Shown in pieces: positions 7,424-9,881 of a stretch of DNA of 9,881 nucleotides (position 1 is its first letter; every line of letters starts with the position of its first letter). This stretch comes from Zetaproteobacteria bacterium (lineage in GTDB: Bacteria; Pseudomonadota; Zetaproteobacteria; Mariprofundales; Mariprofundaceae): assembly GCA_021545595.1 (NCBI GenBank), contig JAJRVG010000193.1, positions 1 to 9,881 on the forward strand, written 5' to 3'. The position numbers were made by a program, and so were the translations under genes. A model generated the notes under the pieces. It was not told the origin of the DNA and made no database searches. It saw only the letters and a list, made by a program, of their open reading frames with translations.

Positions 7424-8033
7424 TAATCATGGATCTCAGCCTGCAGCTGTCGGACTGACGGGTGGGATTGGTAGTGGTAAAAGCGTGGTAGCCTCCATCT
7501 TCTCCGGTCTTGGCATACCGGTGCTGGATCTGGATATGGTCGGCCAGCAGGTGACCACTTCTAATCCTGAAGCATTGGCAGTGCTCGTGAAGGCATTTGG
7601 CCAGGAGATTCTTGACGGTGACCAACTGAACCGGAAACGGCTGGCAGATATCTGTTTTCCAAGTCGAGAGAAGACAGAGCAGCTCAATAGTATATTGCAT
7701 CCTTTTATCTGGCAGGAGATGGCCGGTTGGATAGAAAAGCAGAAGGCCGCCTACGTCATTGTAGAGGCCTCAGTGCTGATTGAATCGGGCGGTTGTGATC
7801 GAATGGAAGCAACCATTGTGGTGATGGCAGATCTGGCGGTTCGAAAGCAGAGGGTGTTATCAAGAGGTGAGCAGACAGCGGCATCTTTTGAAAATATAGT
7901 AAAGATGCAGAGCAGTGATGAGGAGCGTAGACGTCACGCAGATTTTATCATCCATAATGATGGAACTGATGAGATGCTGAAAGAGAAGGTTGAAAGCCTG
8001 CACGGGCTGTTGATGAGCCAATTTGGCAGTTGA
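7416..8033 (+). CDS. coaE: Dephospho-CoA kinase
   Basis: Catalyses the last step of coenzyme A synthesis, ATP-dependent phosphorylation of the 3'-hydroxyl of dephospho-CoA, in the cytoplasm. The 205 residues match the family length. The P-loop GGIGSGKS is at 16-23, the substrate-site LDLD at 37-40, the ILHP motif around His95, and the C-terminal lid and base-binding region ending ADFIIHN at 175-181. The usual PLLFE segment is diverged here to ASVLIES (118-124). An in-frame TGA at 7410-7412 means the GTG at 7416, 8 bases inside pilD, is the only plausible start upstream of the P-loop. No strong Shine-Dalgarno precedes it, so translation is probably coupled to pilD. The stop codon overlaps a possible rho promoter -35 element. 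It is likely to be essential. Confidence 0.95.
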   Translation: MADNHGSQPAAVGLTGGIGSGKSVVASIFSGLGIPVLDLDMVGQQVTTSNPEALAVLVKAFGQEILDGDQLNRKRLADICFPSREKTEQLNSILHPFIWQEMAGWIEKQKAAYVIVEASVLIESGGCDRMEATIVVMADLAVRKQRVLSRGEQTAASFENIVKMQSSDEERRRHADFIIHNDGTDEMLKEKVESLHGLLMSQFGS

Positions 8034-8043
8034 CACCCAACTG
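8027..8043 (+). repeat. Six-base inverted repeat at the coaE stop
   Basis: CAGTTG (8027-8032) and CAACTG (8038-8043) are perfect inverted copies separated by 5 bases, spanning the coaE stop codon. The overlapping GCCAA-T-TTGGC (8017-8027) could form a competing small stem. No T-run follows, so it does not qualify as an intrinsic terminator. Confidence 0.35.
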
Positions 8044-8058
8044 GAGGGAGAGTAGCAA
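8030..8058 (+). promoter_or_regulatory. Candidate sigma-70 promoter for rho
   Basis: TTGACA (8030-8035) is a perfect -35 hexamer, overlapping the coaE stop. A 17-base spacer leads to TAGCAA (8053-8058), which matches the -10 consensus at only 3 of 6 positions and lacks the conserved final T. If used, transcription would begin near 8065 and give a leader of about 120 bases. The weak -10 keeps this tentative; rho could also be read from the upstream operon. Confidence 0.4.
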
Positions 8059-8061
8059 TCC

Positions 8062-8087
8062 AACCGTTGCCGTTTCAGGCAACAGTT
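8062..8087 (+). repeat. Stem-loop in the rho leader
   Basis: AACCGTTGCC (8062-8071) pairs with GGCAACAGTT (8078-8087): nine of ten positions pair, with one internal C-A mismatch, around the 6-base loop GTTTCA. No T-run follows, so it is not a standard intrinsic terminator. If the candidate promoter is real, this hairpin would sit at or near the 5' end of the rho mRNA and could stabilise it. Confidence 0.5.
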
Positions 8088-8175
8088 CCATTGATCAACA
8101 AGATAATCCTCGTCTGATCACCCCCTGAATTGTTCTGTATTGCTGTTATTTGCATGGGAAAACACCCAAAAATTT

Positions 8176-8179
8176 GGAG
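8176..8179 (+). promoter_or_regulatory. Ribosome binding site of rho
   Basis: GGAG lies 5 bases before ATG 8185. It supports translation of the full-length form with the long N-terminal extension, and not an internal start such as Met156 near the point where E. coli Rho begins. Confidence 0.7.
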
Positions 8180-8184
8180 TACGC

Positions 8185-9881
8185 ATGTCGTCTACTGAAA
8201 CCGTTATTGAAGAAGCTGAAACTAGGAGCCCCGACTCATCTGCGGTGAGTGAAGCTGCTGTTGAAGAGAAACCTGCCCACCGAAGCTCTCGGCAAAAAAC
8301 TGTGTCTGAGCCAGTGGAGGAGAGTGCTGCTTCGGAGGCATCTTCATCCCCGGCTTCAGCTAAAGAGGAATCCAGACAGGAGCGGCCTGCAGGCCGTGCG
8401 CGCCGCAGGAAAGCGGCAGATCAACCTGCGGGTGAGGGCGTCTCGCCGTCAACCAATTCATCAGAAGGAAGTAATGAGAGGGTAGACACGCCTTCGGAAG
8501 AGGGACGATACAGTAAACGTGGAAAAGGCCGGAATGCAAAACGTAACGGGGATCAGCGTGGGGGACGAAAGCGCAAGTATGAACAGGAGGAGGAGCCAAT
8601 CTCCGATGAGTTTGCAGGGGTGACCCTTCATCTTCGTGATGTGTCCGAGATGAATCCGGCAGCACTGCTCGAAAAGGCTGACTCTCTGGGTATTGATAAT
8701 GTGGCAGGCATGCGCAAGCAGGAGCAGGTCTCTGCCATTCTCCGCGCACATGCGCTGCGTGGCGGTACGATCCATAGTGAAGGGGTGCTTGAGATTCTTC
8801 CGGATGGCTTTGGCTTCCTTCGCTCTCCGGATGCGAACTATCTTGCCGGCCCGGATGATGTTTATGTTTCCATTCATCAGGTGCGTAAATTTTTCCTGCG
8901 TAAGGGTGATACCATTACCGGGGAAATTCGACCCCCTCGCCGCGGTGAGCGTTATTTCGCACTAAAAACGGTTGATGCAATCAACGGTGAAGTCCCGGAA
9001 AATGCACGCACCAAGGTGCTGTTTGATAACCTGACGCCACTTTATCCGGACGAGCGTCTTCATATGGAGCTTGAGAATCCAACCAGCAAAGATATGACCG
9101 GGCGTATTATTGACCTGGTCTCACCAATCGGTAAGGGGCAACGTGGTCTTCTGGTGGCTCCACCCCGTACCGGCAAGACGATGATGATGCAGTCGATTGC
9201 ACACTCCGTTGAAGCCAATCATCCCGATGCGGTGTTGATTGTTCTTCTGATTGATGAGCGCCCTGAAGAGGTGACTGATATGAAGCGCTCGGTGAAGGGT
9301 GAGGTGGTCTCTTCAACCTTTGATGAGCCGGCCCAGCGTCATGTACAGGTGGCCGAGATGGTGATTGAGAAGGCGAAACGTCTGGTGGAGCATGGTAAGG
9401 ATGTCATCATTCTGCTCGATTCCATTACCCGGCTTGCCCGAGCCTATAACACGGTAGTGCCCTCTTCCGGCAAGATTCTTTCCGGTGGTGTTGATTCCAA
9501 TGCTCTGCATCGTCCGAAGCGCTTCTTTGGTGCAGCCCGTAATATTGAGGATGGCGGTTCGCTTACTATCATTGCAACAGCACTGGTGGAGACTGGCTCG
9601 AAGATGGATGAAGTGATCTTTGAAGAGTTCAAGGGCACTGGCAATATGGAGATCAAGCTTGAACGGAAACTGGTTGATAAACGTGTATTCCCGGCCATTG
9701 ATATCGCACCTTCCGGCACGCGTAAAGAGGAGCTGCTTACACCTGCAGATGATCTTCAAAAGGTCTGGGTACTACGTAAGATTCTCTCACCAATGAATTC
9801 GGTGGATGCGATGGAGTTCCTGCTCGATAAGCTTGGCAGCACCAAGTGCAATGCTGAGTTTTTTGATAAAATGAATCAGTA
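8185..9881 (+). CDS. rho: Transcription termination factor Rho with long N-terminal extension
   Basis: Hexameric RNA-dependent ATPase and translocase that loads on unstructured C-rich RNA and stops transcription. The frame is open from ATG 8185 through 565 sense codons. The window then ends on TA, just where E. coli Rho finishes, so the next base almost certainly completes a stop. Residues from about 148 follow E. coli Rho with a constant offset of 147. The N-terminal helical domain contains the segment around MRKQEQ. The RNA-binding cold-shock-like domain has GFGFLR (208-213). Walker A is APPRTGKT (325-332, Lys331), the catalytic Glu358 is in LLIDERPEEV, and Walker B ends at Asp412 in VIILLDSITRLARAYN. 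The Q-loop region TVVPSSGKILSGGVD and R-loop GTGNME are intact. Residues 1-145 have no E. coli counterpart. They are low-complexity and probably disordered: acidic and Ser/Ala-rich to about 63, then basic clusters at 64-76 and 108-131, then an acidic EQEEEP patch. Such extensions occur in Rho of several other phyla. Confidence 0.97.
   Translation, partial: MSSTETVIEEAETRSPDSSAVSEAAVEEKPAHRSSRQKTVSEPVEESAASEASSSPASAKEESRQERPAGRARRRKAADQPAGEGVSPSTNSSEGSNERVDTPSEEGRYSKRGKGRNAKRNGDQRGGRKRKYEQEEEPISDEFAGVTLHLRDVSEMNPAALLEKADSLGIDNVAGMRKQEQVSAILRAHALRGGTIHSEGVLEILPDGFGFLRSPDANYLAGPDDVYVSIHQVRKFFLRKGDTITGEIRPPRRGERYFALKTVDAINGEVPENARTKVLFDNLTPLYPDERLHMELENPTSKDMTGRIIDLVSPIGKGQRGLLVAPPRTGKTMMMQSIAHSVEANHPDAVLIVLLIDERPEEVTDMKRSVKGEVVSSTFDEPAQRHVQVAEMVIEKAKRLVEHGKDVIILLDSITRLARAYNTVVPSSGKILSGGVDSNALHRPKRFFGAARNIEDGGSLTIIATALVETGSKMDEVIFEEFKGTGNMEIKLERKLVDKRVFPAIDIAPSGTRKEELLTPADDLQKVWVLRKILSPMNSVDAMEFLLDKLGSTKCNAEFFDKMNQ

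Larger units (their letters stand above)
8034..8184 (+). other. Non-coding leader region of rho
   Basis: This 151-base gap is by far the longest in the window and contains no convincing gene. In order it holds the downstream part of the candidate promoter, an orphan Shine-Dalgarno-like GGAGGGAG (8043-8050), a stem-loop (8062-8087), two TGATCA palindromes (8092-8097 and 8115-8120), and a stretch of about 45 bases rich in C and T and poor in G (about 8105-8150). The last is the kind of sequence Rho binds. Autogenous attenuation in the leader is established for E. coli rho; its occurrence here is inference. Confidence 0.5.

Noticed and set aside
7228..7458. 76-codon plus-strand open frame across the pilD/coaE junction
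   Set aside because: It is out of frame with both intact genes, has no ribosome site and no family resemblance.
7509..7530. TTGGCATACCGGTGCTG considered as a sigma-54 (-24/-12) promoter
   Set aside because: The GG-to-GC spacing is one base short, it lies inside coaE, and it precedes no gene start. I saw no convincing -24/-12 promoter in the window.
8154..8198. 14-codon open frame overlapping the rho start, considered as a leader peptide like E. coli rhoL
   Set aside because: It has no Shine-Dalgarno sequence before its ATG and no run of regulatory codons, so it is probably chance.
8249..8485. 78-codon plus-strand open frame within the rho extension
   Set aside because: It is an alternative frame of the Arg/Ala-rich low-complexity segment. 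The rho frame is open throughout and connects to the conserved core.
9313..9759. 148-codon open frame on the minus strand inside rho
   Set aside because: It is antisense to the most conserved part of the Rho ATPase core, where coding constraint keeps the opposite strand open by chance.
1..9881. A previously undescribed biological system, mobile element, CRISPR array or RNA gene
   Set aside because: All eight genes belong to well-known families in tight core-genome order. There are no repeat arrays, transposase, integrase, tRNA-like folds or unexplained long gaps.

Overview
The window is a compact stretch of chromosome from a Gram-negative bacterium, about half G+C by eye, with every recognisable gene on the + strand. 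The order is aroE (5' end cut off by the window), pilB, pilC, pilS-like, pilR-like, pilD, coaE, a short non-coding gap, and rho. The genes point to a proteobacterium in the broad sense that makes type IVa pili. The pilD-coaE neighbourhood recalls gammaproteobacterial pilBCD-coaE loci. The pilC-pilS-pilR run and the coaE-rho neighbourhood are more like what I recall from Zetaproteobacteria and the former Deltaproteobacteria. I cannot settle the taxon from this sequence alone.

Bases 1-783 hold the end of shikimate dehydrogenase (aromatic amino acid pathway). Bases 780-7423 hold type IV pilus genes: the extension ATPase PilB, the inner-membrane platform PilC, a six-TM PAS histidine kinase of PilS type, a sigma-54-dependent response regulator of PilR type, and the prepilin peptidase/methyltransferase PilD. 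Dephospho-CoA kinase (coaE, last step of CoA synthesis) follows at 7416-8033. Most junctions overlap: ATGA (aroE/pilB), TAATG (pilB/pilC and pilS/pilR), GTGA (pilR/pilD) and 8 bases (pilD/coaE). Only pilC/pilS has a gap, of 44 bases. The seven genes therefore look like one operon or two closely joined ones. PilB powers pilus assembly on PilC, PilD matures the pilin, and PilS/PilR probably controls pilin transcription. No pilin gene, retraction ATPase (pilT) or pilMNOPQ gene lies in the window, so PilR's target is elsewhere.

Bases 8034-8184 are non-coding. They contain a perfect TTGACA -35 element with a weak -10, a stem-loop and a pyrimidine-rich stretch, and probably form the promoter and leader of rho. 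The rho gene (8185 to the window edge) encodes a canonical Rho core carrying an unusual disordered N-terminal extension of about 145 residues. The window ends on TA exactly where the Rho stop codon is expected, so Rho is almost certainly complete at 565 residues.

I found no mobile element, CRISPR array, RNA gene, toxin-antitoxin or defence system. This is an ordinary core-genome region. The points worth a second look are the Rho extension, the rho leader, the pilSR position inside the pilBCD cluster and the c-di-GMP-type domain of PilB.
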